Source of the DNA: Kitasatospora sp. DSM 101779
GTDB taxonomy: Bacteria; Actinomycetota; Actinomycetes; Streptomycetales; Streptomycetaceae
Direction of reading: 5' to 3'
DNA: 64,000 bases
Assembly: GCF_025655475.1 (NCBI RefSeq)
Contig: NZ_JAHTIK010000001.1
Span: 2,566,259-2,630,258, forward strand
Positions 8,251 through 16,880 of the stretch are shown here, piece by piece. The first letter of the stretch is position 1. Every line of letters begins with the position of its first letter. The notes below the pieces were generated by a model. That model was not told the origin of the DNA and made no database searches. It worked only from the letters and a program-made list of their open reading frames with translations. Position numbers and translations under genes: made by a program.

Positions 8251-9055
8251 CGGCATCCCCCCGGCGGACGCTGCCGCCCGCCAGCACCCGCGCGTACACC
8301 CCGGCACAGGGCATCGGCCCCATGCCGGGCAGCGGCTCCACCCGGTTGAGCCGGGCCGCCGCACGCAGCGCCTCCGGGTCCCGCGGCAGCGCGCCGTGCG
8401 CCAGCGTCGGAACGGCGCAGCGCGGGGTCGCCGCCAGCACCTCCAGCCGGACGGCGTCGCCGATCAGCAGCTCGCGGCCGACCCAGCCGTTCTCCGGGAA
8501 GCCCCGCTCCCCCGGGGTGTCGACCACCAGGTTGGGCCGGTAGCGGGCCGCCTCGGCGGGCCCGCCGCCGCCGGTGTCCGCACCGAGGGCCGCCAGCGTC
8601 GCGGTGCTGACCAGGTGGACGGGCGCGAAGTCGAAGAACGTCCCGGGCGGCGCCGCGCCGCCGAAGGCGTGCACGGTGGACGGGACGTCGACCTCCACAC
8701 CCCGGTCGAGCACCGCCTCGGGGACGCTGCGTTCCAGCTCGGCACCGGGCGGCGGCGCGTCGACGGCCCGCACCTCGCGGCCGAGCAGAGCGGTGAGCCC
8801 GGCCTCGTCCAACTCCCGCCCGTCGGCGGCGAGCAGGCGGATCCCGTGCGGGGTGGTGCGGGCGGCGACGGTGAGCAGGGCGCGCCACAGCCGCGGGTTC
8901 TTGGCACTGACCAGGCGGCCGGTGGCGGTGTCGAGCAGGGCGCGGACCCGGTCGCCGTCGAGGCCGCGCTCGGTGACCCGGGCGAGGGCGATCTCCTCGC
9001 CGAGCGCGGACTTCAGCGGGTGGCGGTGCAGGCTGCGCACCGTCCCGACGGTCAC
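8237..9055 (-). CDS. MOSC domain protein with N-terminal beta barrel
   Basis: A 272-residue protein of the MOSC family (molybdenum cofactor sulfurase C-terminal), related to YcbX/mARC-type proteins that handle molybdenum cofactor or sulfur. The N-terminal barrel begins VRSLHRHPLKSALGEEIALA and RGLDGDRVRALLD. The MOSC part contains ARYRPNLVVDTPG, GRELLIGDAVRLEVL and TPRCAVPTLAHG, where the conserved cysteine lies. It starts with GTG at 9055, overlapping the TGA of the upstream HAD-like gene. Its 3' end overlaps the convergent cobC gene by 14 nt. The exact substrate is unknown. Confidence 0.85.
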   Translation of the reverse strand: MTVGTVRSLHRHPLKSALGEEIALARVTERGLDGDRVRALLDTATGRLVSAKNPRLWRALLTVAARTTPHGIRLLAADGRELDEAGLTALLGREVRAVDAPPPGAELERSVPEAVLDRGVEVDVPSTVHAFGGAAPPGTFFDFAPVHLVSTATLAALGADTGGGGPAEAARYRPNLVVDTPGERGFPENGWVGRELLIGDAVRLEVLAATPRCAVPTLAHGALPRDPEALRAAARLNRVEPLPGMGPMPCAGVYARVLAGGSVRRGDAVSLR

Positions 9056-9615
9056 CGCCCGGCCGCCGGGAGGTCCTCGGCCCAGCGGGCGAGGGCGGCG
9101 AAGTCCGCGGCCCGCAGGCCGTGCCGGTGGTCGACGGGCAGGGTCAGGGCCGGGGCGGGGTGGTGCGCCGCGATCCAGGCGGTGTCCTGCGGTTCGATCT
9201 CGTCGTCCACCCAGGCGAACGGGCGTCCGGCGGCCCACTCGGTCAGCTGGCGGGTCTTCCAGTGCAGCCCGTCGGGGTCGCCGTGGTGCATCCGCGGCCA
9301 GGGGACGAAGGGCAGCCGGGGCAGGCCGATCGGCGGCCCGATCCAGTCGTTGGCCTCGTCCTGCCAGGTGGTGCACCAGACCAGCCGGTACGGCAGGGCG
9401 AGCAGGGCGGGCCCGTGCTCCGGGTTGAGCCACAGCCGCAGCGGCTTCACGTACGCGGGCGGCGTCCCGCGGTGCCGTTCCAGCCAGGAGGCGGGCTTGA
9501 CCCGGTGGGTGAGGTAGCCCTCGGGGCGGCGCTGCGGCTTCGCCCGGTAGGGGTTGAGCGGCCCGTCCACGTCCAGCAGCAGCAACGGCCGCCCGTCGTC
9601 CCCCGGTTGTTCCAC
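9052..9615 (-). CDS. HAD-like protein (HAD domain of Swiss Army Knife RNA-repair type)
   Basis: A 187-residue predicted hydrolase. The N-terminus PLLLLDVDGPLNPYR carries the DxDG nucleophile motif of the HAD superfamily. A second motif, WVDDEIEPQDTAWIA, supplies the C-terminal acidic pair. The intervening YRLVWCTTWQDEAND matches the stand-alone actinobacterial HAD proteins assigned to the Swiss Army Knife RNA-repair HAD family. The GTG at 9615 has GGGGAGGGG just upstream; an in-frame start at 9693 is less likely. Its stop overlaps the MOSC start. Function is not established. Confidence 0.8.
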   Translation of the reverse strand: MEQPGDDGRPLLLLDVDGPLNPYRAKPQRRPEGYLTHRVKPASWLERHRGTPPAYVKPLRLWLNPEHGPALLALPYRLVWCTTWQDEANDWIGPPIGLPRLPFVPWPRMHHGDPDGLHWKTRQLTEWAAGRPFAWVDDEIEPQDTAWIAAHHPAPALTLPVDHRHGLRAADFAALARWAEDLPAAGR

Positions 9616-9698
9616 GGCCCCTCCCCCGACGCGGTCCTTCCGCGCATTGTGGTCGGGCGCGGTGCCGCCCGGCCACCGGGTTTCGGCGGGCACGCCGC

Positions 9699-9729
9699 GG
9701 GGCGCGGACGGCCGTGCCGTCCGCGCCCC
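9699..9729 (-). terminator. Hairpin terminator after dacB
   Basis: A perfect 13-bp stem (GGGGCGCGGACGG at 9699-9711 pairing with 9717-9729) with a 5-nt loop lies 16 nt past the dacB stop. There is no T-run, as is usual for streptomycete terminators. Confidence 0.75.
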
Positions 9730-9744
9730 GGTGGTGGCGGCCCG

Positions 9745-11334
9745 TCAGTGGTGCGGGTGGCGGGCGGCCTGCTGCTGGAGGAGCGCGGCGACGTTCGTGA
9801 CGTCGTCGATGACCTCCAGGAAGTCGTCGAAGTCGGCGGCCTGGGTGTTGTTGACGCCGGCGAAGAAGGTGTGGAGCCGGCCGTTGCCCGCGTCCAGGTA
9901 GCCGGCGACGGTCTCCGCGCCGACGGCGAACTGCTGGTTGAGGTAGTCGAAGCCGGCGACGGTGCCGGTCTTCGCCCAGACCTTGCCCTTGGCCGGGCAG
10001 TCGGTGCAGTTGTCGGCGAGGGTGCCGTCGACGCCGAGGATCGGCAGGGCGTTGCGGAAGGTGTCGGCCTCGGGGGTGCGCAGCCAGTACGCGAGGATCT
10101 GGTTGACGGCGACGGGCGTGATCCGGTCGACGGGGTCGCCGCCGCGGCCGTCGGCGAGCTGGACCTGGGTGAGGTCGACGCCGGCCCGCTCCAGGAAGGC
10201 CCGTAGGACGGGGAAGCCGTCCGCGCAGTCGTGGCTGCCGGCGGCGACGGCCATCAGGCAGATCCCGAGGTTGGCACCGAGGTTGTGGCTGACCTTGAGG
10301 ATGAGCCGGGCGTACTGCTCGAACGGCGGGGAGACGTAGGCGGCGACCCGGGAGCCGGCGGGGTAGGAGGCCGGCAGCAGGTCCACCGGGTTGGGCCCGA
10401 CCGGCCGGGCGGCGACGGTGACGCCGGCCCGCGCGAGCGCCTCGATCAGGGCGGTGCGGGCGAAGGCGTTCGGGTCCTGGACGTGCGAGATCCGCAGCAC
10501 CGGGTCGGCGTCGGCGGCGATGGTGCCGGAGAGGGTGATCCGGGTGCCGTCGGGGTTGGCGGAGACCTGGATGTCGGTGGTGCCGCCGGCGGCGACGGTC
10601 CGCACGTTCGAGGTGACCTGGTACGGGGCGACCTGCGGCCGCCAGAACAGCTGGGCGGCCCGGCCGGGGGCGGTCGGGGTGGTGAGCAGGTCGATGACGT
10701 TGTCGTTGACGATCATCGGCGTGGGCAGTGGGTCGAGCGGCGGCTCGGCGGTGAAGAGCCGCGGGTCGACGACGACGTTGCCGCGGACCTGGGTGATGCC
10801 GGCCGACCGGATCTGCTCCGCAATGGAGTCGAGGCCGGCCAGCGGGTCCTCCGGGGTGAGGGTGGCGCCCGGGACGTCGTTGGCGTAGGTGTGGTCGACG
10901 GGCGTGTAGGAGACCTGGCCGTCCGGCGCGGTCCGCCCGCCCATGGTGAGGTCGCCCTGCGCGACCATCGCGAGGTTGCCGGTGAGGACGGAGCCGGAGC
11001 GGCTGCCGAGGGCGTTGACCGGGGTGGTGAACCGGTGGTCGCCGCCGAGGGTGTCCCAGGTGCCGGAGACGCTCATCAGCTTGGCGACCGAGCCGGGGAT
11101 GAAGAACTTGCCGCCCTGCAGGTCGTGGATCGTCCGGCCGGTCTGCGGGTCCTGTTCCAGGATGCCCCACTGGGAGTGCTGGTACCTGGGCTGGTCCAGG
11201 ATCGCGCTGATCGCGGGGCCGAGGTCCTGGCGCGGGGCCTTCGGCGGGGCGGCCGCACCGGTGGTCGCGGTGACGCCGATCAGCGCGGCGCCGATGCCGA
11301 CCCACACCCGCCAGCTCCGGGTCTTCACTCGCAT
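9745..11334 (-). CDS. dacB: D-alanyl-D-alanine carboxypeptidase/endopeptidase (PBP4 type, peptidase S13)
   Basis: A penicillin-binding protein of 529 residues that trims peptidoglycan stem peptides outside the membrane. A basic N-terminus (MRVKTRSWRV) and hydrophobic segment give a signal peptide. The three penicilloyl-serine-transferase motifs are in order: SVAK (SxxK) in FFIPGSVAKLMSVSGT, SHN in LKVSHNLGANLG, and KTGT in VWAKTGTVAGFDYLN. A long insert domain between SxxK and SHN is typical of the S13 family. I prefer the ATG at 11334 because the in-frame upstream extension looks non-coding. The gene stands alone with a strong hairpin behind it. Confidence 0.92.
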   Translation of the reverse strand: MRVKTRSWRVWVGIGAALIGVTATTGAAAPPKAPRQDLGPAISAILDQPRYQHSQWGILEQDPQTGRTIHDLQGGKFFIPGSVAKLMSVSGTWDTLGGDHRFTTPVNALGSRSGSVLTGNLAMVAQGDLTMGGRTAPDGQVSYTPVDHTYANDVPGATLTPEDPLAGLDSIAEQIRSAGITQVRGNVVVDPRLFTAEPPLDPLPTPMIVNDNVIDLLTTPTAPGRAAQLFWRPQVAPYQVTSNVRTVAAGGTTDIQVSANPDGTRITLSGTIAADADPVLRISHVQDPNAFARTALIEALARAGVTVAARPVGPNPVDLLPASYPAGSRVAAYVSPPFEQYARLILKVSHNLGANLGICLMAVAAGSHDCADGFPVLRAFLERAGVDLTQVQLADGRGGDPVDRITPVAVNQILAYWLRTPEADTFRNALPILGVDGTLADNCTDCPAKGKVWAKTGTVAGFDYLNQQFAVGAETVAGYLDAGNGRLHTFFAGVNNTQAADFDDFLEVIDDVTNVAALLQQQAARHPHH

Positions 11335-11490
11335 GCGTTCAACCGTTCGGGAGTCGGAAGCCGGTCGCACCGGGCCTGACGTCGCAGAATAGGAACGCGT
11401 GTACCGGCCGACGCCGGTCAGCGCGCCGGTCGGTGACGACACGTCACCCCGACGGGCTCCCGGTTGGTCCGATCGGCCCCCACCCGGCCT

Positions 11491-11518
11491 CCGGCGGGAC
11501 CGCGGACGGTCCCGCCGG
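11491..11518 (-). terminator. Hairpin terminator after ppm1
   Basis: A perfect 12-bp stem (CCGGCGGGACCG / CGGTCCCGCCGG) with a 4-nt CGGA loop lies 12 nt downstream of the ppm1 stop codon, between ppm1 and the dacB promoter region. Confidence 0.75.
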
Positions 11519-11529
11519 GTGCCGGACGG

Positions 11530-12264
11530 TCAGCCGCGCTTGGCGAACAGCAGCTTCCACGGCGCGAGCGCCGACTCCATCTGCACGCCGAAGCTCATCT
11601 TGGAGGCCCCCTTGACCCGCTCCTCGAAGCGGATCGGCACCTCGGCGATCCGCAGACCGCGGCGGACGGTGCGGTGGTTCATCTCGACCTGGAAGGAGTA
11701 GCCGTTGCTGTGGACCGACTGCAGGTCGATCGCCCGCAGGGTGTCCGCCTTCCACGCCTTGAAGCCGGCGGTGGCGTCCTTGACGTGCAGCCGCAGGATC
11801 GCGTTGACGTAGAAGTTCGCCCAGGCGGAGAGCGCCTTGCGGTGCCACGGCCACTCGGCCGCGGTCGAGCCGCCGGGCACGTAGCGGGAGCCGAGCACCA
11901 CCGCGGCGTCGCCGGACAGCAGGGTCTCGATCATGACGGGGACGACGGCGGTGGGGTGCGACAGGTCGGCGTCCATCTGCACGACCACGTCGGCGCCCTC
12001 GTCGAGCGCCCTGGTCATGCCGGCGATGTAGGCGCGGCCGAGGCCGTCCTTCTCGGTGCGGTGCAGCACGCCGACGGTACCGGGCGAGTCGGCGGCCAGC
12101 TTGTCGGCGACCTCGCCGGTGCCATCCGGCGAGTTGTCGTCGACGACCAGCACGTGCAGGTTCGGCATCCCCAGGTCGGCGATGAGGCCGACGATGACCG
12201 GCAGGTTCTCCCGCTCGTTGTACGTGGGTACGACGACGACGACCTTGGGGGAGCTGTCCACCAT
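11530..12264 (-). CDS. ppm1: Polyprenol monophosphomannose synthase (Dpm1-like GT2)
   Basis: A 244-residue cytoplasmic GT-A glycosyltransferase that moves mannose from GDP-mannose to polyprenyl phosphate, supplying the donor for protein O-mannosylation in actinomycetes. KVVVVVPTYNERENLPVIV opens the GT2 fold, VLVVDDNSPDGT follows, and the DxD-type metal site is in VVVQMDADLSHP. Length and motifs match the DPM1 family without the acyltransferase or membrane domains some homologues carry. AAGGAA stands about 8 nt before the ATG. No mannosyltransferase gene is adjacent. Confidence 0.92.
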   Translation of the reverse strand: MVDSSPKVVVVVPTYNERENLPVIVGLIADLGMPNLHVLVVDDNSPDGTGEVADKLAADSPGTVGVLHRTEKDGLGRAYIAGMTRALDEGADVVVQMDADLSHPTAVVPVMIETLLSGDAAVVLGSRYVPGGSTAAEWPWHRKALSAWANFYVNAILRLHVKDATAGFKAWKADTLRAIDLQSVHSNGYSFQVEMNHRTVRRGLRIAEVPIRFEERVKGASKMSFGVQMESALAPWKLLFAKRG

Positions 12265-12359
12265 GAATCAGATTCCTTGTTCGATACGTTCCGTGACGGC
12301 TCCGGTGAGTCTACGGCCGGACACCGGCCCCGCCCGCATCGCGGTCGGCCACCTCGGCC

Positions 12360-13544
12360 TCAGGCGCCCGGCGTTGCGGCCGCCGGACGCCAGGCGCGGG
12401 CGGCGGCGATGCGGCGGGTGGCACTGGGGTGGGTGCCGAAGAGCAGCACGAGCAGCCGCGGCGGATCGACGTCGGACACGTTGGCCACCGCGAGGCGCCG
12501 CTGCATCGCGATGAACTGCTCCGGGTCGTCGGTGAGTTCGAGGGCGTGCCGGTCGGCGCGGGCCTCGATCCGGCGGCTGGCGGCGGCCTGCAGCGGGCCG
12601 GTCGCGGAGCCGATCAGCGCGGCCAGGGCGGCCAGCAGCGGCAGCGAGCGGGGGTCGGCGGCGCTGTCGGCTCCCGCCGCGTCCAGCAGCGGCTGCCAGT
12701 TCGCCGCCAGCCCGATCAGCACGGTGGCGACGGCGGCCCCGGCCGCGCCGAGCAGGGTGCCGGTCAGCACGTCCCGGTGCTTCACATGGCCGAGTTCGTG
12801 GGCGACGACGAGTTCCACCTCGCGCGGCTCGGCGGTCTTCAGCAGAGTGTCGTAGGCGACGATCCGGCGGGTCGAACCGAGGCCCGAGACATAGGCGTTG
12901 AGGGCGGTGGTGCGGCGCGAGGCGTCGGCGACGAGGACGTCCCGCACCCGGACGCCGTCCCGGTCCGCGAGGCCCAGCAGGGCGTCCCGCAGCGGGCCGG
13001 CCGGCATCGGCGAGAAGCGGTTGAAGACCGGTTCGATCAGCAGCGGGTGCAGGAAGGACAGGGCCGTCACCAGCAGTGCGGCGAGGAGGGCGCCGGGGAT
13101 CCACCAGCGGTCCGGGGAGCGGCCGGTGAGGGCGTACAGGCCGAGCGCGGCGGGCAGGAACAGCGCGAGTCCGAGGCCGAGGCCGCGCAGCGCGTCCAGG
13201 GCCCAGCCGCCCCAGCCCTGGGTGACCAGGCCGTAGCGGGCGCGGACGGCCCTGATCCGGGCCCCGAACGGCATCCGGATGGCCTGGCCGAGCAGCGCCA
13301 GCGCCGCCGCACCGCCCAGCACCTCGGCGGTGCGCGAGCCGCCGAACAGGCCGCCCGCCCAGGTCACCAGCCCGGCACCGGCCGGGGTGAGGCCCAGCAC
13401 CAGCGTCAGGGCGAGCGCGGTGAGCGCACCGCCGAGCAGCCACGGCACCTGGGCGCGCCGCAGGGCACGGCCGCGGGCCACCTGCTCGGGCGTGAAGTCG
13501 GGGTCGTCCACGTCGGGGTCGTCCACGTCGGAGTCGTCCACCAT
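12360..13544 (-). CDS. M48 family membrane zinc metalloprotease (Ste24/CAAX-type)
   Basis: A 394-residue integral membrane peptidase. The zinc site HELGH lies in VELVVAHELGHVKHRD, with a third ligand region EARADRHALEL downstream. Hydrophobic helices flank both sides (LLGGALTALALTLVLGLTP; LLAALLVTALSFLHPLL). Upstream of the active site, PVFNRFSPMPAGPLRDALL is typical of Ste24-type proteins. The N-terminus is an acidic repeat, DDxDV, encoded by 15-bp DNA repeats. Bacterial members help quality control of membrane proteins; the substrate here is unknown. Confidence 0.88.
   Translation of the reverse strand: MVDDSDVDDPDVDDPDFTPEQVARGRALRRAQVPWLLGGALTALALTLVLGLTPAGAGLVTWAGGLFGGSRTAEVLGGAAALALLGQAIRMPFGARIRAVRARYGLVTQGWGGWALDALRGLGLGLALFLPAALGLYALTGRSPDRWWIPGALLAALLVTALSFLHPLLIEPVFNRFSPMPAGPLRDALLGLADRDGVRVRDVLVADASRRTTALNAYVSGLGSTRRIVAYDTLLKTAEPREVELVVAHELGHVKHRDVLTGTLLGAAGAAVATVLIGLAANWQPLLDAAGADSAADPRSLPLLAALAALIGSATGPLQAAASRRIEARADRHALELTDDPEQFIAMQRRLAVANVSDVDPPRLLVLLFGTHPSATRRIAAARAWRPAAATPGA
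13503..13542 (-). repeat. 15-bp repeats coding the acidic N-terminus of the M48 protease
   Basis: Two and two-thirds copies of a 15-bp unit (GTCGTCCACGTCGGG, one base changed in copy two) encode an Asp-rich DDxDV repeat at the start of the protease. Such a run is prone to copy-number change between strains. Confidence 0.7.
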
Positions 13545-13588
13545 GGCACCACCCTACGGAAGGCCGTGCGCGGCAGGTACGGAAAGCA

Positions 13589-13626
13589 CCCGCCGCTCGC
13601 CTCCGCGGTGCGGAGGGAGCGGCGGG
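13589..13626 (-). terminator. Hairpin terminator after glnII
   Basis: A nested stem: CCCGCCGCTC (13589-13598) pairs with GAGCGGCGGG (13617-13626), enclosing CCTCCGC/GCGGAGG around a GGT loop, with one unpaired G. It sits 23 nt past the glnII stop. Confidence 0.75.
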
Positions 13627-13648
13627 CAGGAGCTCCGGGGAGCGCGGA

Positions 13649-14671
13649 TCAGACCTGGCCGGCCTTCTCCAGGGCCTCGCAGCAGGTGTTGATCAGGAGG
13701 CGGGTGACGACGTAGGGGTCGACGTTCGCGTTCGGGCGACGGTCCTCGATGTAGCCCTTCTGCTCCACCTCGACCTGCCACGGGATGCGGACGGAGGCAC
13801 CGCGGTTCGAGACGCCGTAGGAGTAGACGTTCCACGGGGCGGTCTCGTGCTTGCCGGTGAGGCGGGACTGGATGTCCTCGCCGTACTGGTTGACGTGCTC
13901 CAGCACCTTCTCCTGAGAGGCGCCGAGCGACTCGCAGGCGGTGATGATCGCGTCGTAGCCCTCGCGCATCGCCTTGGTGGAGAAGTTGGTGTGCGCACCC
14001 GCGCCGTTCCAGTCGCCACGGGCCGGCTTGGCGTCCAGGGTGGCGTCGATGCCGAACTCCTCGGCGGTGCGGTAGAGCAGGTAGCGGGCGATCCACATGT
14101 CGTCCGAGACGGTCAGCGCGTCGACCGGGCCGATCTGGAACTCCCACTGGCCGGGCATGACCTCGGCGTTGATGCCGCAGATCGCGAGGCCGGCGTCCAG
14201 GCAGCGGTCGAGGTGCAGCTCGACGATCTCGCGGCCGAAGACCTCCTCGGCACCCACGCCGCAGTAGTAGCCGCCCTGCGGGGCCGGGTAGCCGCCCTCG
14301 GGGAAGCCGAGCGGGCGGGAGCCCTTGAAGAAGGTGTACTCCTGCTCGATGCCGAAGATCGACTCCTGAGCGGCGTACTGCTCGGCGATCGGGCGGAGCT
14401 TCGCACGGGTGTTGGACACGTGCGGGGTGCCGTCGATCTCGAAGACCTCGCACAGCACCAGGATGTTGTCACCGCCGCGGATCGGGTCCTTGACGACCTT
14501 CACCGGCTCGAGCACCCGGTCCGAGGCGTGACCCTCGGCCTGGTTCGTGGAGGAACCGTCGAAACCCCAGGTGGGGATCTTGTCCGCGTTCGGCAGCACC
14601 CGAGTCTTGGAACGGAGCTTGGCGGTCGGCTGGGTGCCGTCGATCCAGATGTACTCGGCCTTGATTGCCAT
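13649..14671 (-). CDS. glnII: Glutamine synthetase, eukaryotic-type GSII
   Basis: A 340-residue enzyme making glutamine from glutamate, ammonia and ATP. It is the short eukaryote-like GSII, not GSI: KAEYIWIDGTQPTAKLRSKT, WGFDGSSTNQAEGHASDR, FGIEQEYTFF, NAEVMPGQWEFQIGP and GAGAHTNFSTKAMR are all diagnostic. The ATG at 14671 has GTGAGG a short way upstream. The upstream region carries a well-formed GlnR box (14727-14764), so nitrogen control is expected. It is monocistronic, with a hairpin behind it. GSII lacks the adenylylation control of GSI. Confidence 0.97.
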   Translation of the reverse strand: MAIKAEYIWIDGTQPTAKLRSKTRVLPNADKIPTWGFDGSSTNQAEGHASDRVLEPVKVVKDPIRGGDNILVLCEVFEIDGTPHVSNTRAKLRPIAEQYAAQESIFGIEQEYTFFKGSRPLGFPEGGYPAPQGGYYCGVGAEEVFGREIVELHLDRCLDAGLAICGINAEVMPGQWEFQIGPVDALTVSDDMWIARYLLYRTAEEFGIDATLDAKPARGDWNGAGAHTNFSTKAMREGYDAIITACESLGASQEKVLEHVNQYGEDIQSRLTGKHETAPWNVYSYGVSNRGASVRIPWQVEVEQKGYIEDRRPNANVDPYVVTRLLINTCCEALEKAGQV

Positions 14672-14726
14672 TGCGGTGAACCTCACTGCTTGGGTGGTGG
14701 GTGCCCGCGTAGCGTTGCAAGTCGCC

Positions 14727-14764
14727 GTTTCCCGGTTGTTCCTCCTATGTAACGCCCATGTGAA
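14727..14764 (-). promoter_or_regulatory. Four-part GlnR box upstream of glnII
   Basis: Read on the minus strand, four pentamers follow one another with exact 6-nt spacers: TTCAC-n6-GTTAC-n6-GGAAC-n6-GAAAC. They match the known streptomycete GlnR pattern of gTnAC and GaAAC sites spaced by six. The last unit ends about 55 nt before the glnII start. GlnR control of glnII is established in S. coelicolor; here the site is read from sequence. Confidence 0.85.
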
Positions 14765-14854
14765 CCAACCGTCCGCGGCGGCACGCTCACCCTCGGACAG
14801 TGCACGTCTCGGGATGTGGGCACACCGGTGGGACGGCTGGTCCACCGGGGGCGG

Positions 14855-15769
14855 TCAGCGACGGCGCGCGTGGGCCCGCCGCCGACGGGTGGCCCAGAGC
14901 GCCGCACCGCCCGTGACCAGCAGCGTCGCCGCCCCGCCGACCAGCGTGCCGGTGCCGCTGCTGCCGGTGGAGGCGAGCGCCTCGGGCTGCCTGGCCGGGG
15001 CCGGCAGGTTCGCCGCGGCGGGCTTCGGAGCGGGCGAGGAGGTCTGGACCACCGGCGCCGGCGAGGGCTTCTCGCAGGAGACGGAGGCCACCGTCACCTT
15101 GCCCGTCACCCGGGCGACATTGAGATCGAGCGGGTTGACGTCGACCGACACCTCCAGAGCGGAGGCGGCGGCGGTCGCCGAGGTGACCGTCTTCTTGGAG
15201 AACTCCACCTCCACCGTGCCGACGGCGGGCACCACGACCCGGCTCGGGCTGTTCAGGCCCACGCCGACCGGACGGCCCAGCACGGTCAGCTTCAGCGGGG
15301 AGGTCACCTTGGCGGTCGGCTGCCCGTCCGCCGGGCAGGTCACCTCGGCGGAGAGCGCCTGCAGGCCGAGCAGGGTGGTGCCGGGCAGGCCGGGGGCGTG
15401 CACGTCCGCGTCGGCGAGCGTCACGGAGGCCGAGGTGCCGTGCTCGTCGGCGTGCGTGACCGAACGGCCCACGTCCGCCTTGACCAGGGTGACCGGGCGG
15501 CCGCGGTCGACGCCGTCCACCGCGGCGGTGAGCATCGAGGCGTCCCGCTCGGCGGGCGTCTGCACCTTGTTGAGGGTGGCCTCGACGGGGACGCGCACCG
15601 CCCTGTCGAGCAGCGACACCTCCAGGTCGACCTCGGCGGTGACCGCCCGGGCACTGCCCGCCGACCCCTTGGGCCCGGCGGCCTGCGCCGCCGCGGCCGG
15701 CAGCGAGACGGCGAGCGCGGAGGCGGCGAGCGAGGCGGCGGCGGCGCGGACGGAAGAACGGGACGGCAT
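14855..15769 (-). CDS. SCO1860-like secreted protein with LAxTG sortase anchor
   Basis: A 304-residue surface protein. The signal peptide is RAAAASLAASALAVSLPAAA with AQA before the mature end. The body is beta-rich and of unknown function, with two cysteines in paired VTCPADGQP and VASVSCEKP motifs. A Pro/Ala linker leads to a C-terminal sorting signal: LASTGSSGTG, a hydrophobic helix (LVGGAATLLVTGGAALWA), and a basic tail RRRRAHARRR. The family is known as SCO1860 family LAETG-anchored protein; here the motif reads LASTG, acceptable to class E sortase (LAxTG). No sortase gene is nearby. Confidence 0.88.
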   Translation of the reverse strand: MPSRSSVRAAAASLAASALAVSLPAAAAQAAGPKGSAGSARAVTAEVDLEVSLLDRAVRVPVEATLNKVQTPAERDASMLTAAVDGVDRGRPVTLVKADVGRSVTHADEHGTSASVTLADADVHAPGLPGTTLLGLQALSAEVTCPADGQPTAKVTSPLKLTVLGRPVGVGLNSPSRVVVPAVGTVEVEFSKKTVTSATAAASALEVSVDVNPLDLNVARVTGKVTVASVSCEKPSPAPVVQTSSPAPKPAAANLPAPARQPEALASTGSSGTGTLVGGAATLLVTGGAALWATRRRRAHARRR

Positions 15770-16041
15770 GACGGAGTGACCCCCACACGTGGACGAGGAG
15801 AAGCGCGCCACCGACGTCACCCCGCGCGGGGCGCGGAGACGTCGCCCCCGCGCGGGCGCGGACGACACGGGGCGCGCACCGGTCCGGGGGAAGGGGCTCG
15901 TGCTCTCTGGACTGACACTCAGTCTCACTCGAACCGCGCGTCACCCGAGCACCACGGAGTGTCAGTTCACTCCTTCGGGTGAGGTTGACGCCGCAGCCTG
16001 ACGGGCGCGGGCTGCGGCGCCCGAAACTGACGCCGACTCCG

Positions 16042-16719
16042 TTACACCAGACGCCAGTCCACCGGCTGCGCACCCTGCCGGACCAGCTGCTCGTTGGCCC
16101 GGCTGAACGGGCGGGAGCCGAAGAAGCCGCGGTCCGCGGACATCGGGCTGGGGTGCGCCGACTCGATCGCCGGGATCCCGCCGAGCAGCGGGCGGAGGTT
16201 CCGGGCGGCCGAGCCCCAGAGGATCGCCACCAGCGGCCCGCCGCGGGCGGCCAGCGACCGGATCGCCTGCTCGGTCACCTCCTCCCAGCCCCTGCCCTTG
16301 TGCGCGTTGGGCGTCCGCGGCGCCACCGTGAGCACACGGTTGAGCAGCAGCACACCCTGCTGCGTCCACGGAGTGAGATCGCCGTTGGACGGCGGCGGGA
16401 AGCCGAGGTCCGTCCCGTACTCGCGGTAGATGTTCACCAGGCTGGCCGGGATCGGCCGGACGTCCGGCGCCACGGAGAAGCTGAGGCCCACCGCGTGGCC
16501 CGGGGTCGGGTACGGGTCCTGACCGACGATCAGGACCCGTACCTGGTCGAACGGCTGCTGAAAGGCGCGCAGCACGTTCGGGCCGGAGGGCAGGTAGGTG
16601 CGGCCGGCGGCCAGTTCGGCGCGCAGGAAGTCGCCCATGGCGGCGACGCGCGGCGCGACGGGCTCCAGGGCGCGGGCCCAGCCTGGTTCGACGATCTCGT
16701 GCAGGGGACGGGGTGCCAT
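16042..16719 (-). CDS. ung: Uracil-DNA glycosylase, family 1
   Basis: A 225-residue base-excision repair enzyme that removes uracil from DNA. The catalytic water-activating loop [11 protein letters not shown] has Asp near residue 68, and the leucine/histidine loop reads [13 protein letters not shown]. Both are intact, as is the WGSAAR strand. Length is standard for the family. I chose the ATG at 16719; in-frame starts at 16728 and 16749 would add a few unconserved residues. The gene stands alone; S. coelicolor and relatives often have more than one ung copy. Confidence 0.95.
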   Translation of the reverse strand: MAPRPLHEIVEPGWARALEPVAPRVAAMGDFLRAELAAGRTYLPSGPNVLRAFQQPFDQVRVLIVGQDPYPTPGHAVGLSFSVAPDVRPIPASLVNIYREYGTDLGFPPPSNGDLTPWTQQGVLLLNRVLTVAPRTPNAHKGRGWEEVTEQAIRSLAARGGPLVAILWGSAARNLRPLLGGIPAIESAHPSPMSADRGFFGSRPFSRANEQLVRQGAQPVDWRLV

Positions 16720-16739
16720 GGTGATCACCCTAGCGGCCC

Positions 16740-16880
16740 CCGCCGACACGCCGTCGGGGAGCTTGACGTCCGGCCGGTGCCCGTACTCGCCGACCGCGAC
16801 GCCCGGGCAGCGCAGGCGGCGCAGCTCGGGCGGAGCAGCTCAGGCCGCGCCGCTCAGGCCAGCCGCTCAGGCCACGCCGC
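16740..16880. repeat. Short direct repeats between ung and amidohydrolase
   Basis: The 160-bp gap holds four copies of a GCTCAGGCC motif within about 50 bp near 16838-16886. The last overlaps the stop of the amidohydrolase gene. They look like slippage duplications; I see no promoter signal that stands out. Confidence 0.5.

Noticed and set aside
8237..11305. Minus-strand frame of about 1020 codons over dacB and the HAD gene.
   Set aside because: Only the MOSC part (8237-9055) is real; the Arg/Pro-rich upstream part is dacB read out of frame.
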